Notes: generated by a model from the letters alone, not told the origin. Counted from the first letter of the stretch, positions 54,940-64,000 are shown. The stretch is 64,000 bases of DNA from Fragilariopsis cylindrus CCMP1102 (GCA_900095095.1 FMBT01000378.1:123186-187185); one strand, 5' to 3'. Translations and numbers: made by a program.

Positions 54940-56748
54940 ATGGACCGCAATTTTAACATTAATTTTGAGTCGCCTTTGGCCTCGTCAGGCCAGAGCGGGT
55001 TCATAGCGGGAGGGGCACTGGCAAATGTGCCGGTGTCTACTCCTAAAGGTACGTCCGAGGGGGGGGTTTGTGTAACTGGCCTTTGTTCGCTTGTGTTCAT
55101 TTGTGAAAAAGAGTTGCCGACGAAGTATTGTGGAGGCCAGATCGGAGGAGAAGGTGGGTCCAAGATGTGCATTAAGCCAAAGGATAAGTGTGATGTTCAA
55201 TGTCATAAGAAGTTAAAGGCACCGTTCGTTACGCATCGCCAGTCGGCGTCTGGACAATATGTGTTGATGGGAGTGGGACTTCAACAGGACCAAGCTTACT
55301 TGTCACATATAGTTCCAGTGGAATGTTTCAAGGCTGATCAAGAGACCTACGCCAACGAAAGGCGTACGGTTGATAACTGGGACATGTTCTTCAGATCCAT
55401 CAAACAGGGTGTGAAAGATAAAGAAGACGTCAGACTTGCGGCAGACGATGCTGATGCGATAGCACAGGAGAGAGAATCATCCGGGGGATCGGCATCTCCA
55501 AAGAAACGGACTATCGACCACAGGCTCCTTGAAGAAGAGTATAACACCTTCGGTCAATTTGTGAACACACGTTGTATCGAAGATGGAGGTGCAGAGTCTC
55601 AGGAAGATATTTCGAACTCGATCGATGATTTGCACGCCCAGATGGGATTCTTGACAAAGAAGGTTAAGAAGACGGAAATGAACCAGTTGAGCTATCCGTC
55701 TGACCAGACAGATAGGAGTCTAGTAAGTTTGCGAAATTTGGTAGGGACCCGTCAAGAAGGAATGGGGCCGCTGTCGGTCATGGAATCAGTACACAATCTG
55801 ACACAAATCGTGGGAACGAGGAGTGAAGGAGAAGAAGAGAAGTCAGTGATGCAGCTCCTAGCGGAGCGAAAAACGCAAATGACCGATTCGGAAGTGGAAA
55901 CGTTCAGAACCCTGGTCGCCATCAATGGATCCGATTTGTCTATACTCACGAGCCAATTGGTGTCGCAACTACGCCAAGGAATAAATGACCGATTCAAGGT
56001 GCCAGAAGCGTTCTTCGAGCACTGGACTTCGAGGGAGGGACTAACTGCCAGGCCACAAGTGTACGGAGACAAACTGGCTTCAAAATTAGACATGTTGGAA
56101 GCCAAGTTGAATTCGATAGTGGCGGCTGCACCACGTACTCAACAGCAATCACATGCTAGGTTTGATTTTCGACTGAATGAACGAGCACCAGAACCAGCTT
56201 CGCCATCATATGGAATGGGACTTCAGGGACTTTCGCTAGAACACAATCAAGCAGAAGACCAACCTGGGAGTACGGAATCCATGGAGCAGCTCATGGCATC
56301 CGTGAGAACGATCCAACATGAGGTAGCGACCATTAAGGAACAATTGGATGACACTGTAATCGACGTAGGAGGCGTGCGGTTTAACACGAAGAGGGAATTG
56401 CAGGCGTGGTTAAAATTGAACGTTCGAGGACAAGAGGAGAATTTAGTCAAAGGCAAGACATCGATCCACACTCTTTTTCCAGATGCGTTGGGGTTGATGG
56501 GTATGATCTTATTGGATAGCACTCTTGCCGGAGGATCGTTGACAAGGACCATGGAGTACAAAGCAATAGCGAAGAAAGCAGGTTACCACGGAGAGGTAGA
56601 TGCGGCATTCATGGGATCTTTCGACTCGAGTCTCCCGAAGGTATTCGGAACAGCGAAAGCTGATACTGATTCAAGGATGATACCGATGGCCATGACGCCC
56701 AAAAGTTCGATTCGGGAATACCGTCCACGTCTTTCAAGTCGAAGATGA
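54940..56748 (+). CDS. YR retroelement gag-like ORF
   Basis: First ORF of the element, 602 aa. No canonical zinc knuckle is seen, though there is an N-terminal Cys cluster (GVCVTGLCSLVFIC, KCDVQCHKKL). Helical and coiled-coil stretches are likely at about 205-290 and 430-470. VIDVGGVRFNTKRELQAWL occurs near residue 470. A structural (nucleocapsid-like) role is inferred from its position. Its TGA overlaps the next ATG as ATGA (56745-56748). Confidence 0.65.
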   Translation: MDRNFNINFESPLASSGQSGFIAGGALANVPVSTPKGTSEGGVCVTGLCSLVFICEKELPTKYCGGQIGGEGGSKMCIKPKDKCDVQCHKKLKAPFVTHRQSASGQYVLMGVGLQQDQAYLSHIVPVECFKADQETYANERRTVDNWDMFFRSIKQGVKDKEDVRLAADDADAIAQERESSGGSASPKKRTIDHRLLEEEYNTFGQFVNTRCIEDGGAESQEDISNSIDDLHAQMGFLTKKVKKTEMNQLSYPSDQTDRSLVSLRNLVGTRQEGMGPLSVMESVHNLTQIVGTRSEGEEEKSVMQLLAERKTQMTDSEVETFRTLVAINGSDLSILTSQLVSQLRQGINDRFKVPEAFFEHWTSREGLTARPQVYGDKLASKLDMLEAKLNSIVAAAPRTQQQSHARFDFRLNERAPEPASPSYGMGLQGLSLEHNQAEDQPGSTESMEQLMASVRTIQHEVATIKEQLDDTVIDVGGVRFNTKRELQAWLKLNVRGQEENLVKGKTSIHTLFPDALGLMGMILLDSTLAGGSLTRTMEYKAIAKKAGYHGEVDAAFMGSFDSSLPKVFGTAKADTDSRMIPMAMTPKSSIREYRPRLSSRR

Positions 56749-57251
56749 AGAAGGCATTGGACAAACAGGTGAGGAGTCTGAGAGGCCAAGCTGGAGAGCT
56801 ACTTACGGGAGAGGCAAAGAATGTGGCAAAAGAATGTATAAATGATGCACATGGTTTCGTAAACGACTTGATGAATTGGATGACAGTGACCAACATCACC
56901 ATGAAACAAGAGCACGGAAGTGCAACGGAAACGGACAATTGGAAATATATTTCGCAAGCAGTAAATGCAATCTTTGAAAAGCTAGCAGAAGAACGATATG
57001 AGGGAAACTCAGCGACCGAGATTCATGAAATCGTCTGGTCATGCTTCAAAGGAGGTAAAGCACAAGCAGCGATTTTGGCCAAGGATATATCAGGACACAG
57101 TGCAGTAGTGGACGTCTTAAATCAACACTTGCAGGCATCCGCAGTGATGAAATCGGAATACACTAAGACAATTGAATTCTTGAAAAAGGAACTGGATGCG
57201 GTATCAAAGAAAGCCAATCAGGCACTGACAGCAGCGCAAAAGAAGGGATGA
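56745..57251 (+). CDS. YR retroelement second gag-region ORF
   Basis: This 168-aa ORF is helical and Lys/Glu-rich, beginning at the overlapping ATGA. It has the look of a continued gag helical domain (EKLAEERYEGNSATEIHEIV, FKGGKAQAAILAKDISGHS). A +1 reading after 57251 continues as a Lys/Glu-rich tail (EPSPAKKKKEKELAAERQKR) to a stop near 57354, so a small frameshift probably truncates it. Confidence 0.6.
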   Translation: MKKALDKQVRSLRGQAGELLTGEAKNVAKECINDAHGFVNDLMNWMTVTNITMKQEHGSATETDNWKYISQAVNAIFEKLAEERYEGNSATEIHEIVWSCFKGGKAQAAILAKDISGHSAVVDVLNQHLQASAVMKSEYTKTIEFLKKELDAVSKKANQALTAAQKKG

Positions 57252-57404
57252 GAACCAAGTCCAGCGAAGAAGAAGAAGGAAAAGGAGCTAGCCGCCGAGA
57301 GGCAGAAAAGGGCAAGCGAGGAGAGTAGTACTAGTGATCCTTCAGGGTCGTGACTTAGATCGGACAGGCCGAGAAGCCAAGACGATTGATCGACAACAGA
57401 AGAA

Positions 57405-58058
57405 ATGTATGTGGAAGGAGACAACTACATAGCAGAGCGAGCTGAAGTATCGCTGATCAAAGCTACAGTAAAGTTAGGAATCATATCGAATCGCTATTCG
57501 ACATGGATGTGGCACGTCGGTGCGATAGGAAGCGTGCAGTGGATGCGAAGTCCGAAGCAACCGCGAGGATGTACCAAGCACGATCCTCCATGGATTGGCG
57601 ATGCGAAGGAAGGGAAAGGCATGACCGATGTAGAAGCGATTTTGGTACAAGGCAGTTGGCCTGCTATTGACGATCCTATATGGAGCATGGCTAGCTTGAC
57701 AGTCGCCGTCCGAGTACACGTGAAACAAAGGAGACGAAGCAAGAAGGCCAAAGTCACGCTCCCAGATGGATGGGTAGAGAAATGCACATATTCGATACAC
57801 CATCATGAAGTTGGAGGAGTAACAGATGGAGAGTTTCAGGTGGAGATTCGATCTAACAATTGCATGCACGCAATTACTCCGATCGCTCAACCAAGCGTGT
57901 CAGGAAAACTGGGTGAAGCTTTGGATACATGCAATCCGGAAGGGATGTGGTTAAACCAGAAAACAACCAAATTAACTCATCGCGTGGGTTATTGGAATGG
58001 GGAAATCGAAGTGGAAGGATTCACACTACTTCAATATTTCGGCCAGGAAGAGGAGTGA
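57405..58058 (+). CDS. YR retroelement unassigned ORF
   Basis: This 217-aa ORF lies between gag and RT and overlaps the RT ORF by about 130 bp. It has strand-rich sequence (RYSTWMWHVGAIGSVQWMRS, SIHHHEVGGVTDGEFQVEI) with no motif I recognise. It may be the N-terminal part of the pol polyprotein, separated by a frame change near 58015. Confidence 0.5.
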   Translation: MYVEGDNYIAERAEVSLIKATVKLGIISNRYSTWMWHVGAIGSVQWMRSPKQPRGCTKHDPPWIGDAKEGKGMTDVEAILVQGSWPAIDDPIWSMASLTVAVRVHVKQRRRSKKAKVTLPDGWVEKCTYSIHHHEVGGVTDGEFQVEIRSNNCMHAITPIAQPSVSGKLGEALDTCNPEGMWLNQKTTKLTHRVGYWNGEIEVEGFTLLQYFGQEEE

Positions 58059-60580
58059 TTAGATCAATGTTAGCGAAAGAAAAAGCGCGAGTATTAGATT
58101 TCCCGGATACACGAACAAATCGAATGATAGAGGATGATTTAAACCTCTTGATAGAAAACGAAGTACCAGGAAAAGTGATAGTCGCCAGCATGTATTTTCT
58201 TACAGCATGGCGAAGGCCGGCCTCCGGCAAAAGGACAAGGGACACGACAGCAAGTGAATGTGAAGACAGGAGGACGAAGCGCAATCGAGCGGATCCAGTC
58301 AACGCACCCATAGAAGCCGAGGTGTCGGAAGTCGAAGTAAGCACAGTCGAGGAGGATGCAGAACAAGACGAAAGTGAGGAATACGTTATGGAAAATGGAG
58401 AATGGAGTGATCCTAGTAAAGAGCATGACCAAGACAAGGCTACGAGGTCGGATGGCGCGTCCATCCCGTATCATTTATGGAACGACAGGATAGCCAGTAA
58501 GCTGGGGGAATTTTGGAAATCAGCTGACTACAAGAATCCCCCACCAACTCAAAAGAAAGATGGCAGTCCAGGTCGACGACCCGCTACAACACAACCAAAG
58601 TTGAATGTTGACGTCCCGTTGGACAGGTTGAAATTGAACAGGATGTTGCGAATGTTGAGAAAAGCAGCGTCAAAATATTGGAAACACCTCGTCAAGAAGA
58701 GTTTTCATGATTGGTTTGAACGGGTAGGAAAGCAGCATAAGGATCACGAAGCGATAAAAGTAGCTGGCGAAGCCTCGGTTGCGAAAGCAGCAGAAACTTC
58801 GTGGTGGGAATGGAAACGAGGATCTACTATCTTCTTCTGGAGATGGCCTCCCGACTACCAAGATGTCGTCAGAGAAGGTCTCCTTCCAATGTTCGATACG
58901 GATCCTCCATCCAACAGCGATCGTCAACCACCGTACGACGATGATAAAATAAGAGAGCAGGTGAAGAAGAAAGTAGACAGTGTAATGATGAAGGGTTATG
59001 TGGATCTGGTAGACATCAAGCAAATCGAGGCGTATATGTATATGTTTCATGTACCAAAAGGAGATGACATCCGAATGGTATACGATGGTTCCAAGTCTGG
59101 ATTAAACAATGCGCTGTGGGCACCTTGGTTTAGTTTACCCACCATTGACGCCATGTCTAGGTGGGTGATAGCCGGTTCATGGCTGGCAGATAATGATTAT
59201 GGCGATATGTTCCTCAATTTTCCACTTCACGCCTCATTGCAAAAGTATTGCGGCATCGACCTCACTCAACTATATCCAAATATGAAAGGGGGAGAAGCCA
59301 GCGTGATGGTCGCAAGATGGTTGCGAAACGCCATGGGATTGCGAAGCTCACCGTATGCGTCGGTCCAAGGAGCGTTGCGGGCGAAACACATCGCACTAGG
59401 AGATCCAGCAGATGAGAACAATCCTTTTCAATGGGATAGGGTGATTGAAAATCTTCCTGGTACACAGGAATACGATCCTTCACTACCGTGGATCATGAAA
59501 ATGCGGAGAGATGGAAAATCAGCCTCAGACATTGCACAGTACGTCGACGATATGAGAATCATAGCAGCTACAAAAGAATTGGCGTGGCAATGCAGCAGTC
59601 GAACCGCGAAGACACTGTGTCATTTAGGGTTGCAAGACGCTGCAAGAAAACGTAGACCTCAAAGTCAGAGACCAGGGGCGTGGGCAGGAGCTACTATAGC
59701 CTCAGACGGAGATGTGGTGACAAAAGGCGTAACCCAAGAACGGTGGAACAAGTTACAGAAGAAGATAAGGTGGATCGCTCACCAAGTCGGACTGAGAGAC
59801 GAGTTCACGGAGGAAGACGTTGGAGCGGGTAGTCAAGGAGCAGAGGAGACACCAGAGGGCAAGATACGTTTCAAAACCACAGAACAATACGTGGGGTTCA
59901 TAGTGTACGTGTCTATGACCTACACAACATTGATCCCTTACCTTAAGGGAATATACCTCACGTTGAATTCATGGAGGTCTGACCGAGATAAAGAGGGTTG
60001 GAAAGAGATGAAACGCAGGCCACAAGTGAACAACAAGAAGTACAAGAGAGAGAAGGCTCCAAAGTGGGTCGACGTGGTGCCACGGCTGAAGCACGACATG
60101 CAAGCGCTATTGGAATTAACGTGTTACAAACATCCACCTGACGTTCCTATTCGATCAAAGCACAAGCATGCAATGTATTTAGTAGGGGACGCATCAGGAG
60201 CTGGATTCGGATCTTCCAGTTGGTTGGAAGGAACCGACGAAGTGCATGCGGATTTTGGCAATTGGAGCAAGGCTGTCACGGAAGGAGAATCATCAAACTT
60301 TCGTGAGGCAGGAAATTTAGTCATCCGGTTGAAGCGAATGGTTGCATCAGGAGAACTTGCCAAAGGATCGGAAGTTTGGGTGTTCACCGACAACATGGTT
60401 GCAGAACGCACATACTTTAGAGGATCGTCCAATAATTCAAAACTTCATCAATTGATATTGGGATTACGAAAGATGGAAATGGAAGGTGATTTGATAATTC
60501 ACTTTGTGTGGATCGCGGGAAAGAGAATGATGCACAAGGGACAGATGGATTGTCAAGGGGAGAACTTTCAAGTGGAGTGA
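57929..60580 (+). CDS. YR retroelement reverse transcriptase-RNase H
   Basis: This 883-aa ORF has a basic/acidic leader. The RT at about residues 350-600 has RMVYDGSKSGLN (palm entry), DNDYGDMFLNFPLH (first Asp region), NAMGLRSSPYASVQ and YVDDMR with Asp 540-541 (catalytic). RNase H at about 745-880 shows LVGDASGAGFG, an EAGNLVIRL Glu and VFTDNM. The last ~15 residues (from MMHKGQ) are probably out of frame. The neighbouring frame at about 60530 continues AQGTDGLSRGELSSGVM, which completes the RNase H domain. Confidence 0.85.
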   Translation: MQSGRDVVKPENNQINSSRGLLEWGNRSGRIHTTSIFRPGRGVIRSMLAKEKARVLDFPDTRTNRMIEDDLNLLIENEVPGKVIVASMYFLTAWRRPASGKRTRDTTASECEDRRTKRNRADPVNAPIEAEVSEVEVSTVEEDAEQDESEEYVMENGEWSDPSKEHDQDKATRSDGASIPYHLWNDRIASKLGEFWKSADYKNPPPTQKKDGSPGRRPATTQPKLNVDVPLDRLKLNRMLRMLRKAASKYWKHLVKKSFHDWFERVGKQHKDHEAIKVAGEASVAKAAETSWWEWKRGSTIFFWRWPPDYQDVVREGLLPMFDTDPPSNSDRQPPYDDDKIREQVKKKVDSVMMKGYVDLVDIKQIEAYMYMFHVPKGDDIRMVYDGSKSGLNNALWAPWFSLPTIDAMSRWVIAGSWLADNDYGDMFLNFPLHASLQKYCGIDLTQLYPNMKGGEASVMVARWLRNAMGLRSSPYASVQGALRAKHIALGDPADENNPFQWDRVIENLPGTQEYDPSLPWIMKMRRDGKSASDIAQYVDDMRIIAATKELAWQCSSRTAKTLCHLGLQDAARKRRPQSQRPGAWAGATIASDGDVVTKGVTQERWNKLQKKIRWIAHQVGLRDEFTEEDVGAGSQGAEETPEGKIRFKTTEQYVGFIVYVSMTYTTLIPYLKGIYLTLNSWRSDRDKEGWKEMKRRPQVNNKKYKREKAPKWVDVVPRLKHDMQALLELTCYKHPPDVPIRSKHKHAMYLVGDASGAGFGSSSWLEGTDEVHADFGNWSKAVTEGESSNFREAGNLVIRLKRMVASGELAKGSEVWVFTDNMVAERTYFRGSSNNSKLHQLILGLRKMEMEGDLIIHFVWIAGKRMMHKGQMDCQGENFQVE

Positions 60581-61119
60581 TGTCGGGAAAAGATTTTCTA
60601 CCTTACTTACCTCTGAATGAGACCGCCTTCGACAGAGACCCTAAGCTGAAGAGTCGTATACAGGGATGGCTGGTCACGGACGATTGGAAAGTAGCCACAA
60701 CGGCCGATTGGTTCCATGGCGTGTTCCAGGATCCTAATGGAGCATGGATATGGGCTCCGCCACCTGCGCTGGCCAAGGTTGCGGTGGAGCAAATGTGCGA
60801 GGCGAAACACATTTTTCCGAATTCGAAACATGTCTTCGTTTGTCCGGCATTGATGACAGGGTACTGGCGAAAGCAACTGGGAAAACTGGCCGACACAAGC
60901 TTCACAATCAAAGCGACGGAGAATGGGACTTGGGAGAAGGACATGTTTGAACCACTAACGATTGCTTTTGTTCGCCCCTTATTATCGTCCAGACCTTGGA
61001 AAGCAGGAAGACTTAATCGAGTGTCGACGTGGAAAGGAAATTTGCGTGAAATGCGATGGGACAATCCCCGAGATGTCAGGAATCATATGCGGAAATTTTG
61101 GTTGTCGCAAGAACGATAA
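60508..61119 (+). CDS. YR retroelement post-RNase H region
   Basis: This frame picks up the RNase H end (GTDGLSRGELSSGVM) and continues through FLPYLPLNETAFDRD, WIWAPPPALAKVAVEQM and HVFVCPALMTGYWRKQL to MFEPLTIAFVRPLLSSRPW. This set of blocks fits a conserved accessory region of the polyprotein, of unknown activity. The true ORF start is not the Met at 60508; it is a continuation of the RT-RH frame. Confidence 0.6.
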   Translation: MDRGKENDAQGTDGLSRGELSSGVMSGKDFLPYLPLNETAFDRDPKLKSRIQGWLVTDDWKVATTADWFHGVFQDPNGAWIWAPPPALAKVAVEQMCEAKHIFPNSKHVFVCPALMTGYWRKQLGKLADTSFTIKATENGTWEKDMFEPLTIAFVRPLLSSRPWKAGRLNRVSTWKGNLREMRWDNPRDVRNHMRKFWLSQER

Positions 61120-61699
61120 CAAGGAATGCAGAAATGCTTGGCATGGATCCTGCTTCGTGCAGGACGAACAAGACAAGTTCCCAGTCCTACAGGTGCAGGA
61201 CCTCGACGATTCACTCATGGACGAGAGCGCTCTCGAGGACGATGACCCCATGAGGTTCAAGGAAGCAAGGGAGGGAGACTATCTCATGACTCCTTTTCAA
61301 TGTCCAGACTGTCATTTCTTCAACATCACTAAAAGGCTGCCAGCAGCGACCAATTCGATCGATGCTTTGGCTTTGGTGTGTATTAAGAGAGCGACGTTGG
61401 ATAGTTTTTTGGGCAAGAGAAAGATCAACAGTGAATTCAAACAGATTGGAGGGCAAGAAGTTTCATTCGAATCAGAGGGAACTAGGTTTCGAAAGAGAGT
61501 GTTTGCCTCCAAGGGGACCACATCCACCACGAGACGTGTGGGGCATGGCGATCGCCTGCGGCATGTTGATGCGATCCAAGGACCCAGGAAGGAACGCAGC
61601 AACCATTCAATACGAGACGTTGAGGAAGCAACGGTCGTTTTACTCCAACTTTGTACATACGTGCCAAGGAGGAGTAGGATCGACGTTCGTCAAGGATGA
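60962..61699 (+). CDS. YR retroelement PHD-like Cys-rich region
   Basis: This frame carries CRRGKEICVKCDG, GIICGNFGCRKNDNKECRNA, WHGSCF and FQCPDCHFF, a cysteine/histidine array like a PHD-type zinc finger. It sits N-terminal to the recombinase. It then reads VCIKRATLDSF, after which the recombinase frame (WARERSTVNSN) is one base away. It follows the RT frames by another shift near 61000. Confidence 0.6.
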   Translation: MLLFAPYYRPDLGKQEDLIECRRGKEICVKCDGTIPEMSGIICGNFGCRKNDNKECRNAWHGSCFVQDEQDKFPVLQVQDLDDSLMDESALEDDDPMRFKEAREGDYLMTPFQCPDCHFFNITKRLPAATNSIDALALVCIKRATLDSFLGKRKINSEFKQIGGQEVSFESEGTRFRKRVFASKGTTSTTRRVGHGDRLRHVDAIQGPRKERSNHSIRDVEEATVVLLQLCTYVPRRSRIDVRQG

Positions 61700-62519
61700 T
61701 GGCACTGGAGCATCGGTGTCCAACTCCAAGACAAATCAACTCTGGTTTAAAAGGTTTATGATAGGAGTTCATCGGCGGATGGGAGACGTATGGATGCCGG
61801 ATAGAGCTCTGAGTCAGTACGAACTGAGCAGCAGCTTTGAAGTGTTAGAAACGAAGTGGAAAACGTTCGAGAATGATCCGGTCGGTAGAAAGAGTGTAAG
61901 TACCACAGCGTGTATCCTCATTGCAGGATATTACGCGGCATTACGAGGAGAGGAAATCAACAGAGTAGACGTAGGTGCAATGCGAAAGCATTGGACGGAG
62001 GCGGTCACTCATGAGGCGCATCCACATATTCCATTGATGCTGGCTGGCACATTCAAAAATGAAATCGGACAGAAATTGTTTTGCCAACCGTTGGTGTCTA
62101 AGACAAAAGGAGGAAGAAACATTGAGAAATGGTTCAATCGGTTGTTGAACATCCAGGGGCAGGAAGGAATGGTCAAGGGACCCATGTTCCTAGGCCGCAA
62201 CGGAAAGCGCATGTCCATTGCTGAAATGGATGAGTATTTACATGCAATTTTGCTGGATGTTCAGAGACAATTTCCACGGGTATTAGCGGATACCGTGAAA
62301 GTTTATGAGGAATTCAGTGTCTACAGATCGTTACGACGAGGAGCGACATCCGAGGCACAAAATGCACAAATTCCACAAGATGTCATAGAAGCAAACAATC
62401 GTTGGAGGAAGCTGTGTAGAGCCAAAGGTCTAACCCCTGGTGGATCAATGATGGAACGATACACCGATGCCAGAGTGTCAGTACTGGCTCTAACGCGGTT
62501 CTCGGCTAATTTGCCATAG
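61362..62519 (+). CDS. YR retroelement tyrosine recombinase
   Basis: This 385-aa open frame holds the catalytic core. AALRGEEINRV carries box I Arg (residue about 195). YRSLRRGATSEAQN near 321-334 matches box II, with Arg for the usual His (RxxR, Arg 322/325). MMERYTDA carries the nucleophilic Tyr (about 367). The N-terminal LPPRGPHPPRDVWGMAIACG is outside the catalytic core. The enzyme would insert the circular DNA intermediate by strand exchange. The real start is upstream in the preceding frame. Confidence 0.82.
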   Translation: MLWLWCVLRERRWIVFWARERSTVNSNRLEGKKFHSNQRELGFERECLPPRGPHPPRDVWGMAIACGMLMRSKDPGRNAATIQYETLRKQRSFYSNFVHTCQGGVGSTFVKDDGTGASVSNSKTNQLWFKRFMIGVHRRMGDVWMPDRALSQYELSSSFEVLETKWKTFENDPVGRKSVSTTACILIAGYYAALRGEEINRVDVGAMRKHWTEAVTHEAHPHIPLMLAGTFKNEIGQKLFCQPLVSKTKGGRNIEKWFNRLLNIQGQEGMVKGPMFLGRNGKRMSIAEMDEYLHAILLDVQRQFPRVLADTVKVYEEFSVYRSLRRGATSEAQNAQIPQDVIEANNRWRKLCRAKGLTPGGSMMERYTDARVSVLALTRFSANLP

Positions 62520-62677
62520 AGCAATACGTGTTTCCAATATTTCAAATAAAAGTGATAACTATTATATGTTAAAAAACTATTCTTCTATGATCGTGATTCT
62601 GTATCAGTGTCACATTCGAGTTCAATAGCAATTCCTTCATAACATCCTTTTGTTTGCGATTACGGACAGTCAACCTT

Positions 62678-63457
62678 TTATTCTTGGTCATCCTCGGATT
62701 CCTCGTCGTCAGAAGAGCGAGAGGAATCAGAAGAGGAACCTTCGCTAGAGGAGTCAGAAGAGGAACCGTCGTCAGAAGAACCAGAGCCGCTGGAATTTTG
62801 AGACGAATCGGAGCCAGAAGAATACACTACAGGTTCTTTTGGAGGAGGTACAGGCTTAACGACCAACTCTGCAATGAACTCCGGAGAAAGCTCCCAGGTA
62901 AGCTCATTGTTGCCCCCGCTCATAATAACTGCACCGACAGCTACTAAACGATCCAGGGATGGACCAACCGTATGACACCTAGGCGACAGGCCTGTGTTAT
63001 CACACCGAATCTGTCGAGACAAAGGTCCCGGACTTGAGATCATGTCAGTCAACAATTTAACAGCAGGAACAAACAACTTGCGGCGTTTTCGTGACCAGTG
63101 CTTCATCTTGTGCCGTTTGAGGAACCTCTTGATAACTTGAGAGTTCAGACGACGGCCGTCCGCGAGAGTTGACTCGGCATTGTCCAACACCGTTTTGGAA
63201 TCATTCCGGGAGTCGCGACGTTCGTCCATTTTCGTCCGAAGGAGGTCACGACTAGTCTCATCATGCAGCAGCTTCTCGTTGTCAGCAGCGATAACTCTTG
63301 CAATTGTAACAAGAGCACGGGAATCCTTCAAGAGCTCGCTCTTCTGGGAAGCACAACGAGTTGTCGCATCGTTGACGAGGCCCTGCTCGACAGAAGAAGG
63401 AACGTCAACGGCATCGATGAGTTCATAGGCAATTGCTTTGGAACCGTTGTCAACCAT
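62678..63457 (-). CDS. Hypothetical protein with acidic Ser/Asp/Glu tail
   Basis: I do not recognise this ORF. The best start is MVDNGSKAIAYELIDAV at 63457; a longer version opens at 63511. Residues 1-110 are helical. A basic patch (KRFLKRHKMKHWSRKRRK) at about 125-145 precedes a short globular segment (SPRCHTVGPSLDRLVAVG). The last ~55 residues are an acidic, Ser-rich repeat. It is convergent with the YR retroelement and shares its higher GC, so it may be an accessory ORF of the same or an adjacent element rather than a host gene. Confidence 0.5.
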   Translation of the reverse strand: MVDNGSKAIAYELIDAVDVPSSVEQGLVNDATTRCASQKSELLKDSRALVTIARVIAADNEKLLHDETSRDLLRTKMDERRDSRNDSKTVLDNAESTLADGRRLNSQVIKRFLKRHKMKHWSRKRRKLFVPAVKLLTDMISSPGPLSRQIRCDNTGLSPRCHTVGPSLDRLVAVGAVIMSGGNNELTWELSPEFIAELVVKPVPPPKEPVVYSSGSDSSQNSSGSGSSDDGSSSDSSSEGSSSDSSRSSDDEESEDDQE

Positions 63458-64000
63458 TTTGAAGTTAGAAAGCGAAAAGAATTGGAAACGATAATACAGG
63501 AGAAGTAGCAAACAAATCGAAAGTTGGCTTTCGAATGTAGTTTGTTTTGAGATTGTGAGAAAAAGGAAAGGAGGAAAATTACGATGAAGGAAGTAGGAAA
63601 CAGGCCATGGAAAATCCCGAGTGCTGTCCTATCACCCAGTATCGGAGTGGTTTACGAAATTGGTTCTAAACATGAAACGGAATGATCACTGTCCAGGTAG
63701 AAAAGGAAACGAACAGGAAAAAACGGATAAGACACGTTTTGAAAAGATTTTGTGAAGAGCGTGGAATGAAATAAAAGAAATTCATATTGTTCAGTCACAC
63801 GCGCGACCAAAAGGAAGTTAAGGAAAGGAAAGAGCCGATCGTGGAGCGCGCGCCATGCCGCGACAAGGAATAGATGCGACACGTTGAAAAACAGAGAGAA
63901 GGGCGTGCGAAGAAATAATTTCGATTACAAAATAAGGAAAAGGGAAACAAAAGACGAGTTTTGTTATCGGGTTGGCAAGACACCGAGTGCATTAAAAACG
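63458..64000. other. 3' edge of window
   Basis: AG-rich sequence with no supported gene. It may be promoter of the minus-strand ORF or more retroelement sequence. The window ends here, so any feature would be cut. Confidence 0.4.

Larger units (their letters stand above)
54900..62525 (+). mobile_element. DIRS-like tyrosine-recombinase retroelement
   Basis: The order is two gag-like ORFs, an unassigned ORF, RT with YVDD, RNase H, a 'HVFVCPALMTGYWRKQL' region, a PHD-like Cys-rich region and a tyrosine recombinase. RT-RH plus YR, with no integrase or protease, is diagnostic of DIRS-like elements. The terminal repeats expected of DIRS elements were not found by eye, so limits are approximate. 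Several single-base shifts separate what are one or two ORFs in relatives. The GC content is clearly higher than in the host flanks. Confidence 0.82.

Overview
The window reads as nuclear DNA of a diatom or close stramenopile relative. It is AT-rich and has eukaryotic genes with short GT-AG introns. Many proteins carry Gln, Asn and Asp homopolymers. The domains are typical of diatom gene sets: DUF6824, helicase-associated (HA) repeats, GT92-like glycosyltransferase and MATH-BTB. The species cannot be fixed from the sequence alone.

Layout. 1-8 kb: a secreted or targeted aspartic-protease-like protein, a repeat-rich spacer, a small unrecognised Cys-rich protein, and a MATH-BTB protein (minus) divergent from a gamma-glutamylcyclotransferase-like gene (plus). 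8.9-10.7 kb: a 1.69-kb terminal-inverted-repeat element with a TA target duplication lies inside that gene; removing it restores an uninterrupted frame. 11-22 kb: three DUF6824 genes, the first a CRAL-TRIO-like/DUF6824 fusion with one intron. A decayed LINE reverse transcriptase lies between the first and second. 22-28.4 kb: tandem duplications and two opposed decayed LINE 3' halves. 29.4-31.5 kb: a second CRAL-TRIO-like/DUF6824 fusion without an intron.

31.8-40.9 kb holds an apparently intact two-ORF non-LTR retrotransposon. Its ORFs overlap by 8 nt. ORF2 carries APE endonuclease, reverse transcriptase, RNase H, a zinc knuckle and a C-terminal sequence that fits a PCNA-binding PIP box. 42-50 kb: a small Ser-rich protein with an N-terminal PP1-docking (RVxF) match, a chimeric protein with dynamin-like remnants plus HA and HNH-like segments, a GT92-like type II membrane glycosyltransferase, and a MYND/Sel1 gene broken by one frameshift and one in-frame TGA. 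50.8-52.1 kb: a repeat bounded by 47-bp inverted ends and related to a copy at 2.7-3.8 kb. 52.4-54.1 kb: a two-exon acyl-CoA dehydrogenase close to ACADSB.

54.9-62.5 kb is a tyrosine-recombinase (DIRS-like) retroelement with gag-like ORFs, RT-RNase H, a Zn-finger region and YR, spread over several frames by small shifts. A convergent acidic-tailed ORF follows to the window end. The host genes do not form an operon or an obvious pathway. The coherent themes are a dispersed DUF6824 regulator-like family and intense retroelement and MITE activity that has split, flanked or decorated host genes.
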